From CAYQTO01 sp964420455 (lineage in GTDB: Bacteria > Sumerlaeota > Sumerlaeia > SLMS01), in assembly GCA_964420455.1 (NCBI GenBank), contig CAYQTO010000092.1:1-14557 (forward strand): a stretch of DNA of 14,557 bases, read 5' to 3'. The notes under the pieces were generated by a model. It had not been told where the DNA came from. It worked only from the letters and a program-made list of their open reading frames with translations, and ran no database searches. The position numbers were made by a program, and so were the translations under genes. Below, piece by piece: positions 14,261 to 14,557 of this stretch (positions are counted from its first letter, which is position 1; every line of letters starts with the position of its first letter).

Positions 14261-14557
14261 ATGATTCGCCCCTTTCTCCTGCTTCTCGCCGTCGTCGCCT
14301 CTCTCGCGGCCGGACCGGCGCCCGCCCCCTCCCAGGGCGATCACGTCAAGATCACCATCAGCGGGTCCGATACCATGAACTTGCTGACGCAACGCCTCGC
14401 CGAGTTCCACCTGAAGGGCCATCCGAACGTCGAGATCTCCGTCCGCGGCGGCGGCTCCACCGTTGGTATCGGCGACCTGATGGATGGCATCGTGGACATT
14501 GCCCAGAGCTCCCGCAAGATGACGCCCGAGGAGATCGACGAGGCGAAGGCCAACGGC
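14261..14557 (+). CDS. PstS-like phosphate-binding protein, 3' truncated
   Basis: An open frame starts at the ATG at 14261 and runs off the window after 99 codons. It begins with a signal peptide (IRPFLLLLAVVASLAAG, Ala/Pro-rich cleavage region near 20-26). The mature part reads ITISGSDTMNLL, then VRGGGSTVGIGDLMDG and DIAQSSRKMTPEE. These correspond to the phosphate-contacting loops of PstS-type PBP-like proteins: Ser/Thr-rich first loop, 'GGGS--GI--L' helix start, and 'DI--SSR-M'. The product would deliver phosphate, or a related oxyanion, to an ABC transporter from the periplasm. The pst permease and ATPase genes would be expected further right. No clear ribosome site is visible in the CCCCC-rich sequence just before the ATG. 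Confidence 0.85.
   Translation, partial: MIRPFLLLLAVVASLAAGPAPAPSQGDHVKITISGSDTMNLLTQRLAEFHLKGHPNVEISVRGGGSTVGIGDLMDGIVDIAQSSRKMTPEEIDEAKANG

Overview
This is a dense, GC-rich (about 65 %) bacterial window with protein genes on both strands. I see no rRNA, tRNA, CRISPR array or insertion sequence. Gene content suggests an uncultured, probably Gram-negative candidate-phylum or Planctomycete-like lineage: a DUF151 bifunctional nuclease, GT-C-type multi-pass membrane proteins, two eukaryote-like Ser/Thr kinases, a predicted lipoprotein and a PstS-like binding protein. The sequence alone does not fix the phylum. Sumerlaeota or Hydrogenedentota-like lineages are a guess.

Left part (1-1749): the 3' end of a GT87/DUF2029-like membrane glycosyltransferase runs rightward. 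It converges on, and overlaps, a leftward multi-pass membrane protein that resembles ABC-2 type permeases.

Central rightward block (1851-7585): five closely spaced genes are probably at least partly co-transcribed. In order they are a DUF151 bifunctional nuclease, a large GT-C-like membrane protein, a secreted DUF1343/NamZ-type exo-N-acetylmuramidase, a second ABC-2-permease-like membrane protein, and a pyrimidine/thymidine phosphorylase. Stops and starts overlap at two junctions (2257-2267 and 5248-5263). The set mixes cell-envelope and salvage functions rather than forming one obvious pathway.

Signalling block (7609-13668, mostly leftward): a Ser/Thr kinase carries a C-terminal cyclic-nucleotide-binding domain. 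Next to it is a diguanylate cyclase with a degenerate receiver, a GAF-like region and a GGEEF domain. A rightward PhnP-like metallo-beta-lactamase-fold phosphodiesterase follows. Then come a small predicted lipoprotein and a membrane-anchored Ser/Thr kinase joined by an ATGA overlap, with a possible 64-residue protein just upstream of that kinase. This is the most interesting part: cyclic-nucleotide synthesis, a candidate cyclic-nucleotide-gated kinase, a cyclic-phosphate hydrolase and a second kinase lie within 6 kb.

Right end (13680-14557): an SRPBCC-fold ligand-binding protein, a 98-bp gap with a perfect 7-bp inverted repeat, and the 5' end of a PstS-like phosphate-binding protein cut by the window edge.
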